From positions 1 through 22,328 of the IMG/VR virus record IMGVR_UViG_3300031227_000475: a stretch of 22,328 nt of DNA. One strand, written 5' to 3'. Below are positions 15,994 to 22,328 of the stretch, one piece after another. The stretch's first letter is position 1. Each line of letters opens with the position of its first letter. The notes beneath the pieces are model-generated. The model was not told the origin of the DNA. It did not search any database and saw nothing but the letters and a program-made list of their open reading frames with translations. Origin of the DNA: a virus. Position numbers and translations under genes: made by a program.

Positions 15994-17019
15994 TACTGGT
16001 ACACCTCCTTCGTTCACTTCATCCGATTCGTCGAAACTACCCTTTTCCACATCTTCACTTTCTAGCATAGCTTCAGCTCCCTCTTCCGCCTTCTCCTCTG
16101 CAACATCAGCCTTGTCCGTTTCCGGCCTAGCCATCTTAGCTCCACATTTAGAGCATTCCAATTCGTAACAGGGAGCACCTGTCTCATGCTTTTGCTCATT
16201 GCCACATTCAGGGCAAACACAGACACTACCTGGGCCAAGCCCTTGACCCTCAGGTTGTCTGCCCATTGTCTCAGCTGCCTTAAAGATCATTCCAGTCCAA
16301 TCACTCATACCCTTCTCTGCTCCAGACGGACTAATCCAAGTATCCTGATTGAGTGCTGAATTAGACGAGCAGAGCAATACATGCTGTAGCTCAACCTCGT
16401 TTATCTCACTTACTGCACGGCCAGTCTGTGCATCGTAGCTCCGCTTGACTGCTCCCTCCGGCAATCTCCCCGAAATGGAGAGCTTCATTGTCTTTCGCCT
16501 TTCATCATCCAATAAATCCTCGTAGACTGTCTGAGCAAATGGGTGGGATTTCTTCAACTGGCCCGCTATTCGGAAAACACTAAGGTCATCATCAGTTATT
16601 TCAGGTCGACACCACCCGATGCGAGAAACAATACTAACTTCACCTTCTTGGTGACTACCCGCTGTAACCAGAGGGATAATTCCGGTATTCCTCATAGACT
16701 GAATTGCCTGCTCAGTAACCCTGTCGCCGGTCTTGTCAATCACTGAAGACGATGCCTGGCCTACAAAATTGAGTTGGTCATCTGCGTCTACACTGGCCTT
16801 TTCAATCGAAGCGACAAATGAAAATGTTCCTGTCATTTCAACACGCTCCAAGTTAAACTTTTCCTTCACCATTCTATGTGTAGTAGCGATGGCTATGCCC
16901 TCGTCCATATCGGGATTTTCACGCAACATCCCATTTAGAACGCGAAGGGCATACTTACGTTGCTCTGGGCTGTAGTTCTTAAATACATCGGGAAGTTGTG
17001 ACACGCTGTCATATGGCAC
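15361..17019 (-). CDS. Prohead maturation protease with C-terminal scaffold region
   Basis: The 552-residue protein has a ChaB-like N-terminal helical segment (SQLPDVFKNYSPEQRKYAL, residues 7-25), followed by an XkdF/HK97-type prohead serine protease domain. Candidate catalytic residues are His123 in SHQEG and a Ser in LSISG (181 or 183). The strand INEVELQHVLLCSSNSALN (206-224) resembles the family's usual strand before the PAN-like motif. Residues 265-295 hold a zinc-ribbon-like pair, CPEC (269-272) and CSKC (289-292). From about residue 300 it becomes very rich in Glu, Asp, Lys and Ser with coiled-coil character, as expected of a scaffold or delta region. The start is a GTG with a weak ribosome-binding site; an in-frame TGA lies two codons upstream. 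Genes C and Nu3 of lambda are organised in the same way. Confidence 0.88.
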   Translation of the reverse strand: MPYDSVSQLPDVFKNYSPEQRKYALRVLNGMLRENPDMDEGIAIATTHRMVKEKFNLERVEMTGTFSFVASIEKASVDADDQLNFVGQASSSVIDKTGDRVTEQAIQSMRNTGIIPLVTAGSHQEGEVSIVSRIGWCRPEITDDDLSVFRIAGQLKKSHPFAQTVYEDLLDDERRKTMKLSISGRLPEGAVKRSYDAQTGRAVSEINEVELQHVLLCSSNSALNQDTWISPSGAEKGMSDWTGMIFKAAETMGRQPEGQGLGPGSVCVCPECGNEQKHETGAPCYELECSKCGAKMARPETDKADVAEEKAEEGAEAMLESEDVEKGSFDESDEVNEGGVPVMDENQVSKARQGLAETLLTSLRGLLGISTEDEVVDENVERADAEENVEVAKVEDEPNIVDVLASLVEKIDSLGKRLDSVEKSEDEDKSDKADKSEASEESVEEAKGKSEDEIKEPVEKSDAKDEQAETAEDSDLGRIGESLGEIFKQLTKNKADQEEQEVRMNSLSNSVASLAKAGGVSTQVPQGTESGGNGDSGDVAHILTRHIKSVSS

Positions 17020-17189
17020 ACACCATCACCGCACCTGAAATACTGTGTTCATCAATTAAAGAGCACCGGTATCAGTAATTCGCGGGCCAGAGGAAGGGCG
17101 GCGATTGGAACGGTATTTATAGTATTATATGTTACCGCCCTTATCATCTTCTCTTGCTAGAGTAAGATTATCCTCTGGCTATGTCATCA
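17020..17189 (-). promoter_or_regulatory. Structured 5' leader upstream of the protease gene
   Basis: The predicted transcript begins near 17189 and reaches the protease start codon at 17019. On the minus strand the 16-base segment CCGCCCTTCCTCTGGC (17101-17086) is complementary to two upstream segments: GCCAGAGGA (17179-17171) and AAGGGCGG (17142-17135). Together these make a long helix with one large one-sided bulge of about 28 nt. A competing local hairpin, CGGTA...TACCG (17137-17133 with 17115-17111), shares bases with the inner helix, so two conformations are possible. No U-tract follows the helix, so it is not an intrinsic terminator. An eight-codon open frame without a Shine-Dalgarno (ATG at 17052, TGA at 17026) lies near the end. 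Pairings are seen by eye; function is inferred. Confidence 0.45.
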
Positions 17190-17195
17190 CGCGAT

Positions 17196-17225
17196 ATTGT
17201 ACTTTAATACTAAAGATATTGTCAA
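17196..17225 (-). promoter_or_regulatory. Promoter of the protease-scaffold-capsid unit
   Basis: On the minus strand a consensus -35 box TTGACA (17225-17220) is followed after 18 bases by TACAAT (17201-17196), five of six matches to the -10 consensus. Transcription would begin near 17189. The -35 box is one arm of the inverted repeat shared with the terminase promoter. It lies in the largest gene-free gap of the cluster, before the highly expressed capsid genes. Confidence 0.7.
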
Positions 17226-17235
17226 GCCGTTGACA
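17221..17235. promoter_or_regulatory. Operator-like inverted repeat, copy 2
   Basis: The 15 bases GTCAAGCCGTTGACA are identical to 21347-21361, and here too they overlap the -35 box of a minus-strand promoter. Matching sequence and matching position at two late promoters suggest co-regulation by one DNA-binding protein. Confidence 0.5.
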
Positions 17236-17298
17236 AAACCAAATCCCATCTTTATTAAAATCTTATACAATATTGACGATTAGGCTGCTTCGTATTTA

Positions 17299-19170
17299 TT
17301 ACTCGTCATCGTCCCCATCATCCTCCGCTGCTGGTATAAATCCTATCATATCCTTCAATCCGAAATCGTCCAATATCAACGCCATCTCCTGTTGCTCTTC
17401 CGGCTGTAATTGCCCAACTGCCAGAGCATTGAATAATGCCTTACTGGTATTTGGTAACTGAAAAATTGGTGCGGAGCTTGGAGGAGTCTTCATTTGGCTA
17501 GACACAATGGGGGACGGCTTGCCTTTACCATCCTTGTCATCCTCGGGCATAACACCAACATTCATCTCAACAACTCTTTTGACCAAGCTAACTGGCAGAA
17601 ATCCCACGCCCAATGAATTGAGCAACGGTTCATCCCCACCATCAACTGGAGGTCGTCCATAGAACCTACGAACCTCGTTTATGCTAAGCACACCTCTTCC
17701 CATCAGTGTCGAAAGTATCTGTGCCCGCTCCAGTTCGGATATGAGTTCTGGCACTGCAAGGTCCATCACTACATCATCTACCCCAAGGTCTTCCCGAAAG
17801 ATGTAGTTAATCCTCGTCTCTATTCTTCGCTGCTCTGGGCGCACCACATTCGACAGGAACCGCCAATTTGCCTCTTGACTAACCGCCCTGTTAAGGCCCA
17901 TAAGAGACGCAATAATACTGGGCGGTACACGATGTGCCCTCATCATTCTCTCATCACAAAGAACACGAAATTCATTAAACCCTGATTCCTGCAATTGGGA
18001 AACAGAAAGGTCCCACTTCTCAATCGTAACATCAGTACCAGGAACCTCTATTATCAAAACTTGGTTCAGCGCATCAATTTGATTCTGCTCATTCATCCAC
18101 TGCTGAATTGACTTTGTTACCTTAGATGTCAGCTCCCCCCCACGAACAATAATAGCTAAGCGGGGAACCGTAGCATTCTCAAAGTAATTTGCATTAAACT
18201 GTGCAGAATACTTCGCGCCAAACAAATCATAAACAGCAGAAAGAGTATCTGGTTCACCATATACAGTATCTTTCGCCGTGCCCTTCATCATAGAAAGTAG
18301 CTCATTTACCTTCTCGGCAGTCTCATCATTTTCTTTATCAATCGCCTTACCAAAAAGACTCGCATCAATCCCATCAGATGTAGTTCCCCAACGAACTGGT
18401 ACATCTATCAAACTATCATTTCCCCGTCCGCTGCCTAGAACTTGCTTCACCCGCCGCACCTTTACAGCTTTTGGCCTGGACTTACCATCAGCAGTATATT
18501 TCGTATAGAACCTCCGCTCGCCTCCACGAAGCTGTAGATACCCTGAACCATCTTTCAGATGGCGGATAGTAACAGCCTTGCAGGGATACATACCATCTAT
18601 ATTACCATCAGTGTCCCGTGAGAGTTCAATAAACCCCTGACCTATAGTCTCTAAATCTCTCCACATAGAAGCAAGCATATCAGGAAATGGGTAATCTGGC
18701 ATCCCCAAAGACAAAAACTTCTCAGCCTTTTCCAATTGATTCTGTATGTCCTTGGTGTCTTTGACAGAACTGGAGTCGGTCCCATACAAGTCCGCCATCG
18801 GCGCAAGGGATTGGTCTAATACAGCAAGCTCCCAACGAGGCCTAATCTTATATCCTTGCTGACAGATATTTACAACCTTGGCTTCAATGCAAGCATGAAT
18901 GGTGGGTTCGTCAGCAAGGGTAACATAAGTATTTGGGTCCACAGGCGGAGTAGACACTGCCCCATAACGGTCATAAGCATCAACAGTCCTCTGCTGCTCC
19001 TTTCCTATCTGGGTAGAACCAGATGCTATACCCTCCGCCTTGCTCACCATTGATATTGCTTGGCCGCGAGGTGTATCAGAAGAGAACTTATAAATATGGG
19101 CATCGACATTGCCGTGCTTGGATTCTATCTGTTCGCTACGAAAATCTTCAATCTCAGTATTATCCGACAT
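17299..19170 (-). CDS. Portal protein (HK97/PBSX-type)
   Basis: The 623-residue protein would form the dodecameric DNA-entry ring at one capsid vertex and dock the terminase. Family features are visible: ADEPTIHACIEAKVVNIC near residues 86-103, the core strand LETIGQGFIELSRD (173-186), and the C-terminal RVPPSIIASLMG followed by a helical stretch with VRPEQRRIETRIN. These match the PF04860-type portal fold. The C-terminal region is proline- and serine-rich and ends in a strongly acidic tail (EDDGDDDE). The length is at the long end for the family. The gene starts 14 bases after the terminase stop, with only a weak AGGGA upstream, so it is probably co-transcribed with terminase. No clear terminator follows its stop at 17299. 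Confidence 0.93.
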   Translation of the reverse strand: MSDNTEIEDFRSEQIESKHGNVDAHIYKFSSDTPRGQAISMVSKAEGIASGSTQIGKEQQRTVDAYDRYGAVSTPPVDPNTYVTLADEPTIHACIEAKVVNICQQGYKIRPRWELAVLDQSLAPMADLYGTDSSSVKDTKDIQNQLEKAEKFLSLGMPDYPFPDMLASMWRDLETIGQGFIELSRDTDGNIDGMYPCKAVTIRHLKDGSGYLQLRGGERRFYTKYTADGKSRPKAVKVRRVKQVLGSGRGNDSLIDVPVRWGTTSDGIDASLFGKAIDKENDETAEKVNELLSMMKGTAKDTVYGEPDTLSAVYDLFGAKYSAQFNANYFENATVPRLAIIVRGGELTSKVTKSIQQWMNEQNQIDALNQVLIIEVPGTDVTIEKWDLSVSQLQESGFNEFRVLCDERMMRAHRVPPSIIASLMGLNRAVSQEANWRFLSNVVRPEQRRIETRINYIFREDLGVDDVVMDLAVPELISELERAQILSTLMGRGVLSINEVRRFYGRPPVDGGDEPLLNSLGVGFLPVSLVKRVVEMNVGVMPEDDKDGKGKPSPIVSSQMKTPPSSAPIFQLPNTSKALFNALAVGQLQPEEQQEMALILDDFGLKDMIGFIPAAEDDGDDDE

Positions 19171-19184
19171 ATCTATTCACATCC

Positions 19185-21308
19185 CTAATTCTTTTTGGCG
19201 TATTTCCTCGCTGGATGTCCCTTACCTTGCTTTGGGCCATTACCTGATCCGGTCTTACCCGATTTCTCATCATTCTCCACCAACAATCCACTATTAACAA
19301 TTTCCTTGACTTGCTTTAACACAGCAGGATTTTCCAAATCCAACCCAGAAATTTCTTTTGGTGGAGAAGACGATGCCGATGCACTAACTACTGTAACACC
19401 CCGTCTTCCAGTATTATCCCCCACTTCAATATCAACTCCTGCTAGCTCTCTGGGAGACTTGCCTTTTATTATTGTTGCTCTACTCACTCCCGATGGAATA
19501 CGCATCTCATCCAACGCATGAGCCGCTGCCGCCACTGTATCATCATGGACACCAAACGGATATTCGTTGAGTTCATCAATAAACGATGCAAAAACATATT
19601 GCGTTCTATAATTATCATCTGCCCAAGGCACCCAAAGCAGATTGGACTGGATAAGATCACGAACATTTAATATCATCTCTGTTTTCCGCTTATCCAAGGG
19701 CTTAATCGTAACAGGAAAGCCTATAACCTTGGAAAGACCCCTAGCAAATAATTTCTCAACAGCATTAGCCTCAACAATTAGTTTACTAGGGTGGTAAGCA
19801 GAAACCCAATCGCGGAGTAGCCCCCCCAATTTACCAGGGTCAGCGGTCTTTCTCCGAAGTTGGTTAAGTATTATCCGTATTTGACTATCCCGGTCTAACG
19901 CCCAAAGCTGAAATACTGTATAATCCGACCACTGAGACTCCGTAGATGCGAGGTCAACCGTGATAATCCGATCAAACCTATCTATATTGAACCCCATCTC
20001 ACTATAAAGATTATATAGGCCGGAACCCTCGGGGGGTATCCCAATAGAAATCGGCCAGCGAGACAACAGTGGTTTATATTTTTTTGAATCTAAATATCCT
20101 GCCCCATCCGCTTTTACTGCCTCAAGTAACTGAACAGGAAACCACTGCTCTTCTGGGTCAATAAGAATGTTTTGCCTAGTTTGGGCAAATGTAGTTTTAT
20201 TGTTTAGCCAATCGGGAACCAACTTCTCCGCTGTCCATTCCTGCGGCCATATAGTTACCAGGTCTTCTGGTATTCTGATATTGTCCATATGATCGGGCTG
20301 GTCTGGGTCTATTCGCTTAGGGGGCCAAGTACCCCCCTGTATCATATCCTCCTCATGGTAGGCCCATACCCCCTTCTCCTCAGCCTCCCCCTTCTTAGTA
20401 TGATAATAATCCCCATAATGCTGAAATGTCCCCACAACAAGTCTCATACGCCTCTCAGGGTTAAGTCTGCCTTGAAACTCACCCCCATCAAGCCAGTTCT
20501 TCATTCGCAAACGACTTTCTTGTGTCCTGCTATTTTCTGCACTAATAACATCGTCAGCAACCACAATATCAAAACGCTCCCCCTGAACAGACCCACGGTA
20601 TCCAACAATCTCAACACTGGATGAATCTCTATCAATCGGCCTGTCAACAACAATGCACCCAGCTTGCCAAGTCCCTGTACTATCATCGGCGTGGAGGTCA
20701 CCATGCAGCCAACGAAACCGTTCATTTTGGATAATATGAGACTTGATAGCATTTATAAACCGATCCCCCAATCCCGCAGCCTCAACCGCTATCAAAATAG
20801 AAACAGTTGGGTCACAACCAATTCGGTAAAGTGGAAACCCCTTTCCTGTGACTGTACTCTTAAAACATCCAGTCGGCAGAACCCAAAGAACGCTCCAAAC
20901 ATTACTATGTTCGGGCTTGTTTTCAGATATTATAAATCCTAATGGAGTATGCTTCTCAAGAGTATCACAATAATTGTTTATAAACGGGGGTAGTCCAGTC
21001 AATGAATCAAAATCAACTATATCAGGACTGACAGGTTTCGCCGGATAAATCATGTCCAACTCAGTGGAAGAAAGCCCCCTCTCACGAAGACTTTCAAATG
21101 GTAAGAAAATATTGCGGAACCAAACCTTGTATGATGATAAATTTAGATAAACAAAACGCTTGTCTTTCTTAGATAGCCTGCCCCACGAACTGGCATTCCA
21201 CTTGGCGGGGAGCAACACATGACCATACATCCTGAACCAATGGTCAGGAATCACATACTGGTCAGTATCCAGCGGAACCAATAATCTATCTTCACAGTAG
21301 GCAATCAT
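19185..21308 (-). CDS. Terminase large subunit (DNA-packaging ATPase/nuclease)
   Basis: The 707-residue protein translocates phage DNA into the prohead and cuts it. The ATPase half has a Walker A-like P-loop LPTGCFKST (residues 144-152), a Walker B strand DIVVADD (247-253) and a coupling motif VVGTF (291-295). The RNase H-like nuclease half has the three acidic positions: D452 in TVDLAS, E513 in IVEAN, and D589/D590 in GVHDD. The P-loop has Phe where most family members have Gly before the Lys. The tail after residue 605 is low-complexity and contains an LDL..P.VL.Q.KE motif (656-676) that recurs in the 157-residue protein at 13793-14266. An in-frame TAG directly precedes the ATG, so this is the first possible start, but no Shine-Dalgarno is visible. 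No small terminase gene is seen upstream. The gene is followed within 14 bases by the portal. Confidence 0.95.
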   Translation of the reverse strand: MIAYCEDRLLVPLDTDQYVIPDHWFRMYGHVLLPAKWNASSWGRLSKKDKRFVYLNLSSYKVWFRNIFLPFESLRERGLSSTELDMIYPAKPVSPDIVDFDSLTGLPPFINNYCDTLEKHTPLGFIISENKPEHSNVWSVLWVLPTGCFKSTVTGKGFPLYRIGCDPTVSILIAVEAAGLGDRFINAIKSHIIQNERFRWLHGDLHADDSTGTWQAGCIVVDRPIDRDSSSVEIVGYRGSVQGERFDIVVADDVISAENSRTQESRLRMKNWLDGGEFQGRLNPERRMRLVVGTFQHYGDYYHTKKGEAEEKGVWAYHEEDMIQGGTWPPKRIDPDQPDHMDNIRIPEDLVTIWPQEWTAEKLVPDWLNNKTTFAQTRQNILIDPEEQWFPVQLLEAVKADGAGYLDSKKYKPLLSRWPISIGIPPEGSGLYNLYSEMGFNIDRFDRIITVDLASTESQWSDYTVFQLWALDRDSQIRIILNQLRRKTADPGKLGGLLRDWVSAYHPSKLIVEANAVEKLFARGLSKVIGFPVTIKPLDKRKTEMILNVRDLIQSNLLWVPWADDNYRTQYVFASFIDELNEYPFGVHDDTVAAAAHALDEMRIPSGVSRATIIKGKSPRELAGVDIEVGDNTGRRGVTVVSASASSSPPKEISGLDLENPAVLKQVKEIVNSGLLVENDEKSGKTGSGNGPKQGKGHPARKYAKKN

Positions 21309-21322
21309 CTAAATTCAGGTTT

Positions 21323-21351
21323 AGTTTAACAAAATATCTGTTTGGCGTCAA
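21323..21351 (-). promoter_or_regulatory. Promoter of the terminase-portal unit
   Basis: On the minus strand a -35 box TTGACG (21351-21346) is separated by 17 bases from a -10 box TAAACT (21328-21323). Transcription would begin near 21316, only about 8 bases before the terminase ATG. It lies just downstream of the terminator at 21404-21432. The -35 box forms one arm of an inverted repeat that recurs at the second promoter at 17196-17225. Confidence 0.6.
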
Positions 21352-21361
21352 GCCGTTGACA
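21347..21361. promoter_or_regulatory. Operator-like inverted repeat, copy 1
   Basis: The plus strand reads GTCAAGCCGTTGACA. The arms GTCAA and TTGAC are perfect inverted repeats around GCCG. The same 15 bases occur at 17221-17235. In both places one arm coincides with the -35 box of a minus-strand promoter, the usual position for a repressor or activator site. The binding protein is not in this window. Confidence 0.5.
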
Positions 21362-21403
21362 TTGAAAACATTTGAAACCTGGTTGAAACTGAATAAAGCA
21401 ATG

Positions 21404-21432
21404 AAAAACCCCCGCAAACTGCGGGGGTTTTT
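21404..21432. terminator. Bidirectional intrinsic terminator
   Basis: A perfect 7-bp GC stem (CCCCCGC / GCGGGGG) with loop AAACT is flanked by AAAAA on one side and TTTTT on the other. It therefore works as a hairpin plus U-tract on either strand. On the minus strand it lies 71 bases past the stop of the beta-helix gene and upstream of the terminase promoter, separating the two transcription units. The bases from 21433 to 21503 show nothing else that can be supported. Confidence 0.93.
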
Positions 21433-21503
21433 ATCCCATCAAGAAAAGTCAAGGCGCGGCCCGAGGACAGGTTATCAGCGCCCCAGGCCACGCCGGATCG
21501 CAC

Positions 21504-22328
21504 TCAGACCAGCGGCGTCACCGCATAGGTTCCGGCTGGTTTGGTTACAATCGCAAACCCGTCGTCGTCACTAATTATTTCCTCGCCGTTTATGACAACC
21601 GTGCGACCAATCACAGGATGCCCCGCCTCGTCTACCAGTTGTGCTCCGCAAGGATATTGCTTACTGGTCAATACAAAGCGAGCAACCCCAGTGTCAGGAC
21701 TGGCCTCATTAACAGTTACCTCTGCGCTGGCTGGTAGCCAGCGATATTCGGCCATTGGTTCTTCACCTCCCTCGTAAGCTCCTATGTCTGGCGGTGACTG
21801 TCTTAACTGACCGTCGAAATCATCCGACGGCACGCCAAGTTCGTAGGTGCCCGCGTCAATGGCGGGGGAAGTTACAGCTAAGTGATAATCAGTATTGGCA
21901 ACGTTAATGAACTCCGGGTCGGCCCATAGTGAATTGGCATCGATTCCGAAGTGGCTGCGAAAGCCGTCCAGGTCTACTGTAATACGCCCGTCGGTGTGAG
22001 GAGTAGCCCCGTAAACAAAGCGTTGATTGCCATCTTCCCTCCAATACAGATTGTTGTCGCAGACAAATCCTACCTCTGATCCTCCAGCAACATATACAAT
22101 GCCCCGCGTGCCAGACTCGGCAACGATATTATTCTTCAGTGCAATGTTCTCGGAGGGAAATCTCCGGCCACTGCCGTCCTCCCCGTTTCCAAACACCGCT
22201 ATCCCATACTGTCCATTCGTCGTACATACGGTGTTGTTATACGCTGCACAATTCCGGGCCTCACGAAAGCAGATTCCGCCAACAGCGTCATTGACAATCA
22301 AGTTATTGTAGACAACCGTATCCTCACA
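21504..22328 (-). CDS. Right-handed parallel beta-helix protein, 3' part (5' end outside window)
   Basis: The reading frame is open to the window edge, so the start lies beyond it; about 274 codons are visible. The visible part shows beta-helix rungs rich in Asn and Gly (for example ENIALKNNIVAES and VGFVCDNNLYW), followed by SPAIDAGT and DIGAYE. These motifs are typical of the C-terminal end of secreted or phage beta-helix (pectate-lyase-like) proteins. After DIGAYE the frame continues into about 85 residues resembling a small Ig-like or carboxypeptidase-regulatory-like beta domain (DEAGHPVIGRTVVINGEE, ending GTYAVTPLV). Such proteins often act as carbohydrate-binding or degrading tail spikes, but no catalytic residues can be assigned here, so enzyme activity is not claimed. 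It is read in the same direction as the phage genes but separated from them by a terminator. It may belong to the phage tail-spike region or to flanking DNA. The base composition looks richer in G+C than the genes to its left. Confidence 0.7.
   Translation of the reverse strand, partial: CEDTVVYNNLIVNDAVGGICFREARNCAAYNNTVCTTNGQYGIAVFGNGEDGSGRRFPSENIALKNNIVAESGTRGIVYVAGGSEVGFVCDNNLYWREDGNQRFVYGATPHTDGRITVDLDGFRSHFGIDANSLWADPEFINVANTDYHLAVTSPAIDAGTYELGVPSDDFDGQLRQSPPDIGAYEGGEEPMAEYRWLPASAEVTVNEASPDTGVARFVLTSKQYPCGAQLVDEAGHPVIGRTVVINGEEIISDDDGFAIVTKPAGTYAVTPLV
21753..21770 (-). promoter_or_regulatory. Possible internal ribosome-binding site and in-frame start within the beta-helix gene
   Basis: On the minus strand the sequence reads GGAGGTGAAGAACCAATG, a near-perfect Shine-Dalgarno followed at normal spacing by an ATG (21755-21753) in the same frame as the beta-helix gene. 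Initiation here would give an 83-residue protein beginning MAEYRWLPASAEVTV, which is exactly the C-terminal beta domain. The purine-rich stretch also encodes Gly-Gly-Glu-Glu right after DIGAYE, so it could be a coincidence of coding. Confidence 0.4.

Noticed and set aside
17124-17129. Perfect TATAAT on the minus strand within the leader
   Set aside because: No acceptable -35 box lies 16-18 bases upstream, and the bases are part of an AT-rich hairpin loop.
17230-17258. Plus-strand promoter-like TTGACA with TATTAA
   Set aside because: It arises from the second arm of the inverted repeat and would only drive antisense transcription into the portal gene; no plus-strand gene follows. A similar plus-strand TTGACA at 21356 has no good -10 box.

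Overview
The window is the late structural (head and tail) gene cluster of a tailed double-stranded DNA phage or prophage. Every convincing gene lies on the minus strand, so transcription runs from high to low coordinates. Gene content points to a siphovirus-type virion: one tail-tube gene, no sheath, a long tape measure, and a frameshifted tail-chaperone pair. No host gene, integrase, tRNA, att site, CRISPR array or insertion sequence is visible, so the host cannot be named. A family 9 glycosyltransferase module gives at most a weak hint of a Gram-negative connection.

Layout in transcription order: (1) 22328-21504, the 3' part of a parallel beta-helix protein gene that runs off the window, closed by a strong bidirectional terminator at 21404-21432. 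(2) A promoter with an operator-like inverted repeat (21323-21360), then the large terminase and the portal. (3) A 279-base gap (17020-17298) with a second promoter carrying the same 15-base operator-like sequence and a structured leader of about 170 nt. (4) A prohead protease with a second, in-frame gene nested in its 3' end that is very likely the scaffold, then the major capsid protein. (5) A 157-residue protein and an unusual fusion of a small phage domain to a GT9 glycosyltransferase. (6) Head-completion genes: adaptor, stopper and tail terminator. (7) Tail tube, a 107-residue unknown, tail-assembly chaperone G with its -1 frameshifted GT extension, an HK97 gp10-like protein, tape measure, hub-like protein, an 83-residue unknown and a 331-residue tail protein.

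The genes are packed with overlaps or a few bases of spacing. The two most abundant virion proteins (capsid and tail tube) are preceded by the same 17-base stop-plus-ribosome-binding sequence. Capsid assembly would use protease, nested scaffold, capsid and portal; the terminase fills the head; adaptor, stopper and terminator join it to a tail whose length is set by the tape measure with help from G/GT.

Most worth a second look: the GT9 fusion inside the head module, the duplicated operator and promoter, the structured leader upstream of the protease-scaffold-capsid genes, the sequence motif shared by the terminase C-terminus and the 157-residue protein, the nested scaffold, and the higher-order 50-residue repeat in the tape measure.
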